Source: Portibacter lacus
Lineage (GTDB): Bacteria; Bacteroidota; Bacteroidia; Chitinophagales; Saprospiraceae
Direction: 5' to 3'
DNA length: 64,000 bases
Assembly (NCBI RefSeq): GCF_021533215.1
Contig: NZ_JAJNKA010000001.1
Coordinates: forward strand, 124,001-188,000
Notes under the pieces: generated by a model
Seen by the model: only the letters and a program-made list of their open reading frames with translations
Told to the model about the DNA's origin: nothing
Database searches by the model: none
Position numbers and translations under genes: made by a program
Shown: positions 1-9,647 of the stretch, in pieces
Layout: every line of letters begins with the position of its first letter
Numbering within the stretch: the first letter of the stretch is position 1

Positions 1-4
1 ATCT

Positions 5-1705
5 ATGAGTTACATTGTTTCCGCTAGAAAATACAGACCTCAACAATTCGATGAAGTACTAGGGCAGTCCCACGTCTCTTCGACTTTACAAAAGGCATTA
101 GACTCAGATAAAATTGCGCATGCTTTTTTATTCTGTGGTCCTCGTGGTGTCGGGAAAACTTCCTGCGCTAGGATCATGGCGAAAGTCCTTAATTGTGAAA
201 ATAAGCCGAACGCTCATACCGCATGTAATGAGTGTTCATCTTGTAAGGCTTTTAATGACAATGCCTCTTTTAACATCATTGAATTAGATGCGGCTTCGAA
301 CAATAGTGTTGAGAATATTCGAACATTAATCGAGCAAGTAAGATTTCAACCACAGCAAGGTCAATACAAAATATTCATCATTGATGAGGTTCACATGTTA
401 TCTACCAGTGCATTTAATGCATTTCTGAAAACATTAGAAGAGCCGCCACCATATGCAATATTTATATTAGCGACGACAGAGAAACACAAGATAATTCCTA
501 CTATTCTATCCCGATGTCAGGTTTTCGATTTTAAAAGAATCCAAACTTCTGACATGGTCGCTCAATTAAAAATAATTGCTGAGGCAGAAGGAAGGGAATA
601 TGAAGTAGAGGGTTTGCACATCATCGCTCAGAAGGCTGATGGAGCAATGAGAGACGCTTTATCTATTTTTGATAGAATTGCAAGTACAGGAGATACTATT
701 TCCTATAAGCAAGTGGTAGAAAGCTTGAATATTCTTGACTACGATGTATTCTTTAATGTCGTCGACGCTCTGATGACGGAGGATATAGGTTCGATTTTGC
801 TACAGTTTAGTGATATCATTAGAAGAGGGTTTGATCCTGATCATTTCATTAATGGATTAGCAGGACACTTTAGAAACCTATTAGTAGCTAAGGAAGAATC
901 TACGATGTCACTCTTAGACTTAAGTGATCAGTTAAAAACAAAATACATCACACAAGCGAAATTGCTTAGTGCTGATTTCTTACTTACTGCGATGAACATC
1001 GCTAATCAATGTGATATCAATTTCCCGAAAGCGAAGAATAAAAATTTGCATACGGAAATTGCATTGTGCAAAATGGCTAAGATCAATAGAGCGATAGACC
1101 TTTCGAAATTAGCTGCAGAACAACCTAAATTAGAACTAAGAACAGCGAATAAAACAGCTGCTCCACAATCTTATACTCAGAAAATTCCTACTGAGAAAGA
1201 AGTTCAGAAAACCGTTTCTGTTCCCGCTAAAAAAGCGACACCTCTCAAAAAGCTTCCTAGAATTAATTCACTAGAGGAATTAGTAAAGCAAGTTGCTGAG
1301 GAAGAAGCAAGAAATGCAGATGCTGGTGAGGAAATGACAGATGAGAATCTTACAGCGCTTTGGAAAGACTACATTGACAATGTAGAATCTCAAGCGACTG
1401 CATCCAGTCTGAAAAATTCAATCGTCAGTTTTAAAGATCATTCGGTATACGCAGTTGTCCCATCGCAGATTGCTAGGGAAACCGTATTGCAAGAAGTGGC
1501 ATTGATAGAGCGGATTAGGGTGAATTTTAATGTGAATGATCTAGCTATTAACGTCGTCGTAGATATCGATCAATTCCCGGATTTCAACAGAATCGAAAAA
1601 CCAAAAATTCTTGGAGCACACGATAAATTTGAAAAATTAGTTCAAATCAATCCTTTGGTTGCAGATTTGGTTAAGAAATTTGACCTGAAACCAGATAGTG
1701 AATAA
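5..1705 (+). CDS. dnaX: DNA polymerase III subunit gamma/tau
   Basis: Clamp-loader ATPase of the replicative polymerase, which loads the beta clamp at primed sites. The 566-residue protein shows Walker A GPRGVGKT at residues 45-52, a zinc-binding cysteine set at C64, C74, C77 and C80, Walker B IIDEVH at 125-130, sensor 1 ATTEKHK near 156-162 and the SRC motif with the arginine finger at 169-171. Residues 370-450 are a lysine/glutamate-rich linker, followed by a diverged tau-type C-terminal domain. The start is an ATG only four bases from the window edge, so no promoter is visible. The identification is secure from the motifs. Whether a short gamma form is also made cannot be decided. Confidence 0.97.
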   Translation: MSYIVSARKYRPQQFDEVLGQSHVSSTLQKALDSDKIAHAFLFCGPRGVGKTSCARIMAKVLNCENKPNAHTACNECSSCKAFNDNASFNIIELDAASNNSVENIRTLIEQVRFQPQQGQYKIFIIDEVHMLSTSAFNAFLKTLEEPPPYAIFILATTEKHKIIPTILSRCQVFDFKRIQTSDMVAQLKIIAEAEGREYEVEGLHIIAQKADGAMRDALSIFDRIASTGDTISYKQVVESLNILDYDVFFNVVDALMTEDIGSILLQFSDIIRRGFDPDHFINGLAGHFRNLLVAKEESTMSLLDLSDQLKTKYITQAKLLSADFLLTAMNIANQCDINFPKAKNKNLHTEIALCKMAKINRAIDLSKLAAEQPKLELRTANKTAAPQSYTQKIPTEKEVQKTVSVPAKKATPLKKLPRINSLEELVKQVAEEEARNADAGEEMTDENLTALWKDYIDNVESQATASSLKNSIVSFKDHSVYAVVPSQIARETVLQEVALIERIRVNFNVNDLAINVVVDIDQFPDFNRIEKPKILGAHDKFEKLVQINPLVADLVKKFDLKPDSE

Positions 1706-2027
1706 ATATTTTTTTTAGGGGAAGTGATTTTCTTAATCGTCACATACATGACTGTTAGTGGACTATTAAGTAGATCTCGTTAAAGCATCGTCAATTTCAG
1801 AAGGTTTGCATTAAGAAACCTATAAAGAAATAAGGGACTTTGTTTTTACATTAAAGTGCTAATCGAATTAGAAATTCATAGCAATGGATCGACTTTATTT
1901 AAGCCTTTACCAAATACCTTGATGGTGTAAAAGAGCATTTTCATTTTAACCTATTTAAATTTTTCAAACAATTCGCATGGTAGATACGTTAATACAAAGA
2001 AGACAACAGACGAACAGGACTTTAGTT
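1706..2027. other. Intergenic stretch, no gene recognised
   Basis: AT-rich spacer between dnaX and the Crp/Fnr regulator gene. It holds no open frame of useful length, no RNA gene and no clear hairpin terminator. A T-tract follows the dnaX stop at about 1709-1718 but lacks a preceding stem. An alternative upstream start of the next gene lies at 1977. Confidence 0.5.
2016..2019 (+). promoter_or_regulatory. Ribosome binding site deciding the Crp/Fnr start
   Basis: AGGA lies eight bases before the ATG at 2028, whereas the upstream ATG at 1977 has no such sequence. Strong Shine-Dalgarno matches are uncommon in this window, so this one favours the downstream start. Confidence 0.45.
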
Positions 2028-2714
2028 ATGGACAATTCAATTTGGTATTTAGAAAATATAGACGTTACAGGGATTTTTTGTCCTGAAAAATTAGGTAACG
2101 CTCTAGAAGAACACGATCAAAAAGTTTTCAAAAAAGGAGAGTACATTTACTTGCCAGATCAGAGCTCAGATAAGATTTTTTTTATGACTAAAGGGCGAGT
2201 GAAAATTGGGAACTATAGTGATTCAGGTAAAGAAATTACAAAAGCCATTCTTAATAAAGGTGAAGTTTTCGGAGAATTATCGTTAGTAGGGGAGGATACG
2301 AGAAGAGATTTTGCATTTGCAATGGAAGAAACCACCGTTTGTGCGATTAGCAGTAGCGAAATGACATCACTTATTAGGGATCATTCTTCTTTAAGTATGT
2401 TTATGATGAAAATCATGGGTTCTAGAGTTTTAGAAATGGAACAACGATTGGAATCACTAGTATTTAAAGATTCAAGAACAAGAATCATCGAATTTTTGCT
2501 AGATCTTGCTAACAAGAAAGGAGAGAGAGTCGGATTCGAGAGAGTTGTTCGAAAATTTATTACACACCAAGAAATTGCTAATCTTACTGCAACTTCTCGA
2601 CAAACAGTAACCACAGTTCTGAATGAATTAAGAACTAAAAACCTGTTAACATTTAACAGAAAAAGACTGTTAATCAGAGATATGGAAAAATTGCGTAGTG
2701 AAATGACAAGCTAG
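2028..2714 (+). CDS. Crp/Fnr family transcriptional regulator
   Basis: DNA-binding regulator of the Crp/Fnr superfamily, acting in the cytoplasm on an unknown regulon. Counting from the ATG at 2028 (228 residues), a cyclic-nucleotide-type beta roll covers about residues 30-110, including KGEYIYLP and GEVFGELSLVGE. A dimerisation helix follows at about 121-150, and a winged helix-turn-helix at about 178-215 has the recognition segment SRQTVTTVLNEL. There is no Fnr-type N-terminal cysteine cluster, so an Fe-S sensor is unlikely; the effector is unknown. An ATG at 1977 would add 17 residues. I prefer 2028 because AGGA at 2016-2019 is well placed and the family normally begins just before the WYLENID segment. 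Confidence 0.9.
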   Translation: MDNSIWYLENIDVTGIFCPEKLGNALEEHDQKVFKKGEYIYLPDQSSDKIFFMTKGRVKIGNYSDSGKEITKAILNKGEVFGELSLVGEDTRRDFAFAMEETTVCAISSSEMTSLIRDHSSLSMFMMKIMGSRVLEMEQRLESLVFKDSRTRIIEFLLDLANKKGERVGFERVVRKFITHQEIANLTATSRQTVTTVLNELRTKNLLTFNRKRLLIRDMEKLRSEMTS

Positions 2715-2752
2715 TGATCTAGGTTTTCTATTTTTGCTGGAAATTCATCAGC

Positions 2753-3793
2753 GTGTACAAAATATTATTGAAACCTCTGCTATTCAAGTTAGATCCTGAA
2801 AAAGCACACCACCTTACCGTTAAGTTACTGAAATTTGCGCTAGCCATACCAGGTGGCAAGTCCATTTTTAAATCGCTGTATGAATCGAAAGAGTCAAATC
2901 TTACTCGTGAAGTTTTTGGACTGAAATTCAAGAATCCTGTTGGTCTAGCTGCTGGATTTGATAAAGATGGTAAGTATTTTAATGCTATGTCTCATCTGGG
3001 TTTTGGCTTTATAGAAATTGGTACCGTTACTCCTAAAGGCCAAGATGGAAATCCGAAACCAAGACTCTTTAGGCTTCCTGAAGATGAAGCGCTGATTAAC
3101 AGAATGGGTTTTAACAACGAAGGTGTAGAAGCATTAGTCGAACGACTTCGGAAAAATAGCTCTTCGAATTTTATCATTGGAGGAAACATTGGAAAGAATA
3201 AAGTGACCCCGAATGAGAATGCTACAGATGACTATGTCATTTCATTTATCGCGTTGTTTGATTTTGTAGATTACTTCGTGGTCAATGTTAGCTCACCGAA
3301 CACTCCAGGACTTAGAGAACTGCAAGAGAAAGCCCCATTGACCGCATTAATAACAACGCTACAAGCTCTGAATGATGCAAAGCCGAATAGAAAACCACTA
3401 CTTCTTAAGATTGCCCCAGATTTAACAGACTCCCAACTGGATGATATCATTGAAATTGCAGAGACGACAAAACTCGATGGGCTGATTGTCAATAACACAA
3501 CCATAGACAAATCGAAATTAAAAACCTCTCAGCAAAGGATAGATGAAATAGGAAATGGAGGTCTAAGTGGTAAGCCGCTAAAAAATAGGTCTACTGATAT
3601 CATAAGGTATATCAGTGAAAAGACTCAAGGAAAAATTCCGATCATCGGAGTTGGAGGAATACAGACTCCTAAAGATGCCATTGAAAAATTAGAAGCAGGC
3701 GCAAGTCTAGTTCAGGTTTATTCAGGTTTAATATATGAAGGCCCAGCAATGGTTAGGAAAATCAATAAAGCGATCAGCGAGGCATCTATATAA
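2753..3793 (+). CDS. pyrD: Dihydroorotate dehydrogenase (quinone), class 2
   Basis: Membrane-associated FMN enzyme that oxidises dihydroorotate to orotate with quinone as acceptor, the fourth step of pyrimidine synthesis. The 346-residue length and the N-terminal amphipathic extension ([19 protein letters not shown]) mark the class 2, quinone-linked type. The active-site serine lies in [13 protein letters not shown], and the FMN-phosphate loop is [13 protein letters not shown] near the C-terminus. The start codon is GTG at 2753; no in-frame ATG occurs before the conserved N-terminal helix. The gene begins 38 bases after the Crp/Fnr gene on the same strand and may be cotranscribed with it. Confidence 0.96.
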   Translation: MYKILLKPLLFKLDPEKAHHLTVKLLKFALAIPGGKSIFKSLYESKESNLTREVFGLKFKNPVGLAAGFDKDGKYFNAMSHLGFGFIEIGTVTPKGQDGNPKPRLFRLPEDEALINRMGFNNEGVEALVERLRKNSSSNFIIGGNIGKNKVTPNENATDDYVISFIALFDFVDYFVVNVSSPNTPGLRELQEKAPLTALITTLQALNDAKPNRKPLLLKIAPDLTDSQLDDIIEIAETTKLDGLIVNNTTIDKSKLKTSQQRIDEIGNGGLSGKPLKNRSTDIIRYISEKTQGKIPIIGVGGIQTPKDAIEKLEAGASLVQVYSGLIYEGPAMVRKINKAISEASI

Positions 3794-4167
3794 TTAGGTC
3801 AATTTCACTATAGCTTCATCAGTCCGCCTAGGTGGTAATAAATGTGGCGTTAAAAATTATGTAACTGGATACATTGAACCTTTCCTCCTGGAAAGGGAAA
3901 AACGGCAAAAGTTGTGATGTAGTCATTTCTTACTAACCCTTTCCTTTAGCTTTGATATAATTATTTTTCTCAAGTGACGATAATTCGTAATATAAAAAGT
4001 ACTCGTTTCGTAAGGGTAATGAAAGTGGACTTTTGTAATGTAAAAGTAATGTCTAGATACCGTCATTTTTTAGGATGTAAGACATATTACAATTAATTCT
4101 GATGGCACCGTTTTTGCCTTTTAGGTGGTTGTACAGATAATTTTAATAACCAATTATTATATTTAAG
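3794..4167. other. Intergenic stretch downstream of pyrD
   Basis: No conventional gene. A 7-bp hairpin (CCTTTCC, TCCT loop, GGAAAGG) lies at 3879-3896, but no T-tract follows on either strand, so it is not a standard terminator. The remainder is AT-rich without a recognised motif. A possible small open frame follows at 4168. Confidence 0.45.
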
Positions 4168-4275
4168 ATGTTGCAGAAGGATAAGGATCTTTTTTACAAA
4201 GACATGAGGTTTTGGATTGCTATGGTTTTTTTAGTCATACTCTTCAGTTTCCTCATTTCGACATACCCCTCCTGA
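4168..4275 (+). CDS. Possible 35-residue single-pass membrane peptide
   Basis: A short ATG-to-TGA frame. Residues 1-13 are charged and hydrophilic (MLQKDKDLFYKDM). Residues 14-31 are strongly hydrophobic (RFWIAMVFLVILFSFLIS in part), and the peptide ends TYPS. This charge pattern, with lysines before the hydrophobic stretch, is that of a real small membrane protein rather than random AT-rich sequence. An 8-bp perfect inverted repeat (ACTTAATT / AATTAAGT) at 4292-4313 lies just downstream, without a T-tract. No homologue is recognised and there is no obvious ribosome binding site. The call rests on composition and isolation in an otherwise empty 655-bp gap. Confidence 0.4.
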   Translation: MLQKDKDLFYKDMRFWIAMVFLVILFSFLISTYPS

Positions 4276-4391
4276 TGCCTTCAGTATAGGTACTTAATTC
4301 AGCCAAATTAAGTTAGCCCGAAATATGGTTTAGAAATTCGTATGTTTTTTAAGTGTCATATAGAATTAAACGAACTTTCGGAGTAGAAAAA

Positions 4392-4423
4392 AACCCGATG
4401 TCCTTTTACAAGCACATCGGGTT
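4392..4423. terminator. Bidirectional hairpin terminator
   Basis: A perfect 10-bp stem, AACCCGATGT (4392-4401) and ACATCGGGTT (4414-4423), with a 12-base loop. Read on the minus strand it lies just after the nadC stop and is followed by a run of T. On the plus strand it is followed by CTTTATTTAT, so it may also stop readthrough from the left. Confidence 0.85.
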
Positions 4424-4448
4424 CTTTATTTATGTTATATTTTTCTTT

Positions 4449-5303
4449 CTACTTTTTAATTTTCAATGAAAGGTCTAATGAACCAGCTGAATGGGTTAGC
4501 GCTCCTGAAGAGATATAATGAACACCTGTTTCAGCAATCTTTCGAACAGTCTGTAATGTTACCCCACCTGATGCTTCTACCTGAAATCGGCCATCGATCA
4601 CTTTTACTGCTTCTTCTAATAATGGTAGTTCAAAATTATCTAACATGATTCTGGTAATGTTTCCAACATTTAGAACTTCATGTAACTCCACTAAATTTCT
4701 TACTTCTACCGTAATACCTAACTCTAGCTCGTTTTCCTTTAAGTAAGTATTAACGTGTTCTACAGCAGCTGTAATGCTTCCACATGCGTCTATATGATTG
4801 TCTTTTATCATGATCCAGTCGTACAATCCATCACGGTAATTATAGCATCCACCGATTCGAACGGCATATTTTTCTAAGAATCTTAGAAGTGGTGTTGTTT
4901 TTCGAGTATCCAGAATTTTTACTGGCATATCTTCAACCTCTACGGCGAATCTACTACTCAAGGTAGCGATCCCACTCATACGTTGCATGGTATTAAGGAC
5001 CAATCGCTCTGCTTTTAATAGAGCTCTAGAATTGCATTCTACTTCGAAAGCGACATCTTTCACATCTACATCTGTCCCGTCTTCGATAAATACCGTAACG
5101 GTGCTATCTGGATCTACATAATTGAAAATTCTTTTCGCTATTTCCACGCCTGCTAAGACACCTACATCCTTTACAATTAATTCTGCAGTATTACGATTTC
5201 CTGATGGAATACATGCTAATGAAGTATGATCTCCGTCTCCTACATCCTCAGCTAGTGCTTCTACTATAAATTTAGCCAATAGCTGTTGGTCTAATTCTTC
5301 CAT
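4449..5303 (-). CDS. nadC: Nicotinate-nucleotide pyrophosphorylase (carboxylating)
   Basis: Quinolinate phosphoribosyltransferase: converts quinolinate and PRPP to nicotinate mononucleotide, CO2 and pyrophosphate in de novo NAD synthesis. The 284-residue protein has the family landmarks KAERLVLNTMQRMSGIAT, the DTRKTTPLLR segment that binds the phosphoribosyl donor, MIKDNHI, and the C-terminal VEASGGVTLQTVRKIAETG barrel strands. It starts at an ATG. The gene stands alone with a strong terminator downstream; the other quinolinate-pathway genes (nadA, nadB) are not in the window. Confidence 0.96.
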   Translation of the reverse strand: MEELDQQLLAKFIVEALAEDVGDGDHTSLACIPSGNRNTAELIVKDVGVLAGVEIAKRIFNYVDPDSTVTVFIEDGTDVDVKDVAFEVECNSRALLKAERLVLNTMQRMSGIATLSSRFAVEVEDMPVKILDTRKTTPLLRFLEKYAVRIGGCYNYRDGLYDWIMIKDNHIDACGSITAAVEHVNTYLKENELELGITVEVRNLVELHEVLNVGNITRIMLDNFELPLLEEAVKVIDGRFQVEASGGVTLQTVRKIAETGVHYISSGALTHSAGSLDLSLKIKK

Positions 5304-5408
5304 TTTTAGAGGTTTTCATTTACGCTCAATGTACGTAATTACAATTAAATATTAAATGAATTGCCTAGATTGTAGCTAATGTTTTTGCCACCACCAGACG
5401 TTTCTGAA

Positions 5409-8400
5409 CTATGCATTTTCCTTAATATATTCATATGCATTTACAAATGCAAGTGCCCAAGGTGAAACTTCATCATTTCTATTGTCATCATAATATGCCC
5501 AGTTCCAAGGATAAAATGATCTTTCTATGTGTGGCATGGTCGCAAGATGTCTTCCATCAGCGCTACAAATCATAGCCGTATTATAAGCACTACCATTAGG
5601 ATTCGAAGGATATGCATCATAGCCATATTTAGCAACGATGTCGTAATCTGCTTCATTCATCGGTAAGTTAAACTTACCTTCACCATGTGAAATCCATACA
5701 CCTAAAGTACATCCTTCTAGGTTCGACAACATCACGGACTTGTTTTTCTGGATCGTAACGGAAGTAAATGCACTTTCGTGTTTGCGTGAGTCATTATAAT
5801 CCATCTTGGCTAACTGAGTATGTTCCGGATTGATCAAGTCAAGCTCTAAGAATAATTGGCAACCGTTACAAATTCCAACGGACAAGGTATCTTCTCTTTT
5901 GAAAAAGTTTTCGAGTGCTTTTTTCGCTTTTGGATTATAAAGAAATGCACCTGCCCATCCTTTAGCGGACCCGAGTACATCACTATTCGAAAACCCACCG
6001 ACTGCTCCTAAAAACTGAACATCTTCGAGCGTTTCTCTTCCAGTAATTAGATCTGTCATATGCACATCTCTAACTTGAAATCCAGCTTGAAACAAGGCAT
6101 TGGCCATTTCCCGCTCTGAATTACTACCTTTCTCCCTTAGAATGGCAGCAATAGGTTTTTGGTCAATGTTTTTGTGAGAAGGAATAGATCCTGTGAATCC
6201 ACTTGGAAAAGTATAGTTTAATGCTTGTTCTTTATAATTGTCAATTCTTGCTTTCGCTAAATTTCCAGCAGTCTGATTTTGATCTAAAAGGTAAGAAGTC
6301 TCATACCATTCATCTCTGTATTTCGCAATGTCGAAGGTTAGATTATTAACCGTAACATTCTGGCTTTTAATACATTGACCTATATTATAAAAAAGTATAT
6401 TTTCTTTTTGTAGTAGCTTTTCAAATCCTTTCTCCGCCTGTATGACTAAAGCAGGTTGCTCTGAAAAGAGAGCTTTCACCATATCATCTGCCTCTAGTGA
6501 CCATAGATCGATACTTGCTCCTACCTTATTCGTAGAAAAACACATTTCAAGTAAAGTCGTAATTAATCCTCCAGATGACACATCATGCCCAGCCAAAATC
6601 AAATCTGACTTAATCGCCTCTTGAATCGTATCGAATATATTAGCTAATTGTTGTCCACTTACGATGTTCGGTATTTGTGTTCCAATTTTATTCAATACCT
6701 GCCCGAGAGAACTTCCACCTAATTCAAAATCCATTCCAGCAAGAGGAAGGTAATATATCGCTGCATCACTTATTTTCAGAAGTGGTTCTACGATGCGATT
6801 GATGTCGCTGCATTGTCCAGCTGCAGAGATGATAACTGTTCCAGGAGCGGTGATGGTTTTGCCTGGATACTTTTGTGCCATAGACAATGAATCTTTCCCT
6901 GTAGGAATATTGATTCCTAAGTCTATCGCATAGTCAGAAACGGCTTTGACTGCTTCATAAAGTCTAGCATCTTCGCCTTCATTTCTGCATGGCCACATCC
7001 AATTCGCAGAAAGAGAAATAGATTTAACACCTTTTTCTAGCGGTGCCCAGACAAGGTTCGATAGAGATTCTAGGATTGCTGTTTGAGCACCTTTTTCAGC
7101 ATCGATTAAGGTCTGAACAGGTGCGTGACCGATAGAAGTAGCTAGTCCTTCTTTTCCTTCGAAATCTAATGCCATTACACCTACATTGTTAAGTGGGAGT
7201 TGCAATGGTCCTACACATTGTTGCTTAGCTACTTTTCCGCCGACACATCGATCCACTTTGTTCGTTAGCCAGTCCTTACAAGCTACCGCTTCAAGCTTTA
7301 ATACTTGGCTTAAATAATCATGGATCTTATCTTTATCATAAGTGATTTCCTCATATTTACGATCTAGTTTTCGATCGTTCATAATCGTTTTCGGTGAACT
7401 TCCGAACATGTCAGATAGCTCTAGATCCATAGGTTTCTCTCCAGTCTTATCAGACTTAAAGGTAAAGTGATCATCGCCAGTGACAACACCTACATTATAC
7501 ATCGGTGATCTTTCTCTATCTGCAATCTCTTTTAATAAGCCTAGATCTTTTTCGCCAATGACGAGTCCCATTCTTTCTTGAGATTCATTTCCTATAATTT
7601 CTTTAAATGAAAGCGTTTTATCACCGATGGGTAAATGCTCAATGGTTATCTCACCACCAGTCTCTTCTACTAATTCAGATAAACAATTCAAGTGCCCTCC
7701 TGCTCCATGATCATGAATGGACACGATCGGATTCTCATTCGCTTCGACTAATGCCCGAATGGTGTTCGCTGCTCTTTTTTGCATTTCAGGATTAGATCGC
7801 TGAACGGCATTTAATTCTATTCCACTTTCGAAAGCACCTGTGTCCGCAGATGAAACTGCTGCACCACCCATTCCTATTCTATAATTATCTCCTCCTAGAA
7901 TAACGATCTGGTCACCTTTCTTCGGTGTATCCTTTAAGGCTTGACTTTTCTTTCCGTAACCAATTCCTCCAGCTTGCATGATCACTTTATCGTATGCTTG
8001 AGCAATTCCATTTTCTTCGTGTTCGAAAGTGAAAACCGAACCAGCAATTAGGGGTTGTCCGAATTTATTACCGAAATCAGAAGCACCATTTGATGCTTTG
8101 ATTAATATTTCGATCGGACTTTGGTACAACCATTTTCTTTCAGGCATTGCTTTTTCCCAAGGTCGTTCGTCGTTCAGTCGAGAATAAGCAGTCATGTAAA
8201 CTGCGGTTCCTGCTAAAGGAATAGAACCTTTACCACCAGCCAATCGATCTCTTATTTCACCACCAGATCCAGTAGCTGCACCATTGAATGGTTCTACGGT
8301 CGTAGGGAAATTATGTGTTTCAGCTTTAACTGAAAGAACAGATTCGAAGGGTTTCAATTCGTAGAAAGAAGGTTCGTTTGGTTTAGCAGGTGCGAATTGA

Positions 8401-9059
8401 TTAATGGTAGGCCCATTGACGAATGCAACATTATCTTTATAAGCAGAGACGATCTCGTTTGGATTTTCTTTGGCCGTTTTCTTTATCAATTTGAAAAGAG
8501 AACTTGGCATTTCTTCGCCATCAATAACAAACGTTCCATTAAATATTTTATGTCGGCAATGCTCGCTATTAACTTGAGAAAAACCGAAAACTTCTGAATC
8601 ACTTAATTTTCGATCTAATCGAGCAGCTAGATCTTCTAGATAGGAAACTTCATCACTGCTAAGTGATAATCCTTCTTGATCATTGTATGCTGCAATATCT
8701 TCGATGTATTGAATAGGCTCTGGAGAGATATTTACATCGAAAACTTCTTGATTTAATTCGTGGAATTTTTGAGATAACATCGGATCAAAATTGGCATTAT
8801 CATCATTCATTTTTTCAAATGATTCTATGCGCTGAATGCCAGCAATCAGCATGTTTTGTGTGATTTCTACAGCATTTGTAGACCACGGAGTGATCATGTT
8901 AGCTCGAGGCCCAATAAAATCACCCTTGAGGACTTTTTCATCTAAAAGGCGAGCATTTCCGAATAACCATTCTAATTTCTTCTGGTCTTCGGGGTTAATC
9001 AATGACTCAGATTGGACTAAGTATAATTTTTCAGGTGTGCGCTCAAAGAAAAAAATCAT
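5409..9059 (-). CDS. purL: Phosphoribosylformylglycinamidine synthase, single-chain
   Basis: Fourth step of purine synthesis: ATP-dependent amination of FGAR to FGAM using glutamine. The 1216-residue chain is the large form that fuses the PurS-like, synthase and glutaminase parts, not the split PurS/PurL/PurQ form. Visible landmarks are the AIR-synthase-type ATP site (TVEPFNGAATGSGGEIRD), a second synthase half with GKDSLSMAQKYPGK, and a C-terminal class I glutaminase with the nucleophile in GICNGCQLF near residue 1064 and PHIERSFYPWNW near 1178. A TTG at 9062 lies directly before the ATG at 9059; I take the ATG. The nadC gene lies downstream on the same strand with a 105-base gap. Confidence 0.96.
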   Translation of the reverse strand: MIFFFERTPEKLYLVQSESLINPEDQKKLEWLFGNARLLDEKVLKGDFIGPRANMITPWSTNAVEITQNMLIAGIQRIESFEKMNDDNANFDPMLSQKFHELNQEVFDVNISPEPIQYIEDIAAYNDQEGLSLSSDEVSYLEDLAARLDRKLSDSEVFGFSQVNSEHCRHKIFNGTFVIDGEEMPSSLFKLIKKTAKENPNEIVSAYKDNVAFVNGPTINQFAPAKPNEPSFYELKPFESVLSVKAETHNFPTTVEPFNGAATGSGGEIRDRLAGGKGSIPLAGTAVYMTAYSRLNDERPWEKAMPERKWLYQSPIEILIKASNGASDFGNKFGQPLIAGSVFTFEHEENGIAQAYDKVIMQAGGIGYGKKSQALKDTPKKGDQIVILGGDNYRIGMGGAAVSSADTGAFESGIELNAVQRSNPEMQKRAANTIRALVEANENPIVSIHDHGAGGHLNCLSELVEETGGEITIEHLPIGDKTLSFKEIIGNESQERMGLVIGEKDLGLLKEIADRERSPMYNVGVVTGDDHFTFKSDKTGEKPMDLELSDMFGSSPKTIMNDRKLDRKYEEITYDKDKIHDYLSQVLKLEAVACKDWLTNKVDRCVGGKVAKQQCVGPLQLPLNNVGVMALDFEGKEGLATSIGHAPVQTLIDAEKGAQTAILESLSNLVWAPLEKGVKSISLSANWMWPCRNEGEDARLYEAVKAVSDYAIDLGINIPTGKDSLSMAQKYPGKTITAPGTVIISAAGQCSDINRIVEPLLKISDAAIYYLPLAGMDFELGGSSLGQVLNKIGTQIPNIVSGQQLANIFDTIQEAIKSDLILAGHDVSSGGLITTLLEMCFSTNKVGASIDLWSLEADDMVKALFSEQPALVIQAEKGFEKLLQKENILFYNIGQCIKSQNVTVNNLTFDIAKYRDEWYETSYLLDQNQTAGNLAKARIDNYKEQALNYTFPSGFTGSIPSHKNIDQKPIAAILREKGSNSEREMANALFQAGFQVRDVHMTDLITGRETLEDVQFLGAVGGFSNSDVLGSAKGWAGAFLYNPKAKKALENFFKREDTLSVGICNGCQLFLELDLINPEHTQLAKMDYNDSRKHESAFTSVTIQKNKSVMLSNLEGCTLGVWISHGEGKFNLPMNEADYDIVAKYGYDAYPSNPNGSAYNTAMICSADGRHLATMPHIERSFYPWNWAYYDDNRNDEVSPWALAFVNAYEYIKENA

Positions 9060-9647
9060 CAAGTATAGTTTTATGATAGATCAAAAAGCAAAATTAATCT
9101 TTCTGTTGGAGAAAGGAATTTTTAAGATGGGTTATTTTAAGGGGATTCTTGTCTTGACCAAAAAATGACTTGAATGCATCTCTTTCTTGGTTAATATTTA
9201 AGTTGAAATGTTTATTTGTTGAAAACATGTCTTTGCTAAGGATAGCAGGAGTAATGGATCTTTAAGGATTTTTGAAATCTTCAGGTAAAAAAAAATGAGG
9301 CCGGAATCTCTTCCGCACCCCATTTGGTTTTATGGCATTATAATTTGCTAGGTTATCATCGTGTGTCGGTGATAGCTATATGTATTCAAATCCGAAAATA
9401 ATGTTACCCCGGAATTCATTTTTTTTAAAATAAAGTGATAAATGTTAGAAATTCAGATAAGAATCAACGGATAGGAGCCTATGATTAGGTTGTTTCAGCT
9501 TTGCATTTAATTTTGAAAAGCCTATTGTAGGTTCTTAATGTTCTTTTTTATATATAATTCAAATAAGGCTGTAAGATTTTAAGTGTTTTGGTTTAATAAG
9601 AGCGTCTTTTCTTTATATTTAAACCGAATTTTAAAAAAAACTTATAC
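9060..9647. other. Intergenic stretch between purL and the DUF1080 gene
   Basis: The divergent upstream region of purL (minus) and the DUF1080 lipoprotein gene (plus). It contains no credible open frame. A small CCGGAATCTCTTCCG inverted repeat near 9302-9316 is flanked on its left by a run of A (T on the minus strand); it resembles a weak minus-strand terminator, but no minus-strand gene precedes it. No purine riboswitch core was recognised. Confidence 0.4.

Noticed and set aside
1226-1240. A-rich run (GCT AAA AAA GCG) in dnaX as a programmed -1 frameshift site for the gamma form
   Set aside because: The zero-frame context is T AAA AAA G, which lets only one of the two tRNAs re-pair after a -1 slip, and no convincing stimulatory hairpin follows. 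It is weaker than the known A AAA AAG site.
9060-9647. Purine riboswitch upstream of purL
   Set aside because: No conserved purine-aptamer core or paired stems could be traced on the minus strand, and this riboswitch class is not typical of Bacteroidota.
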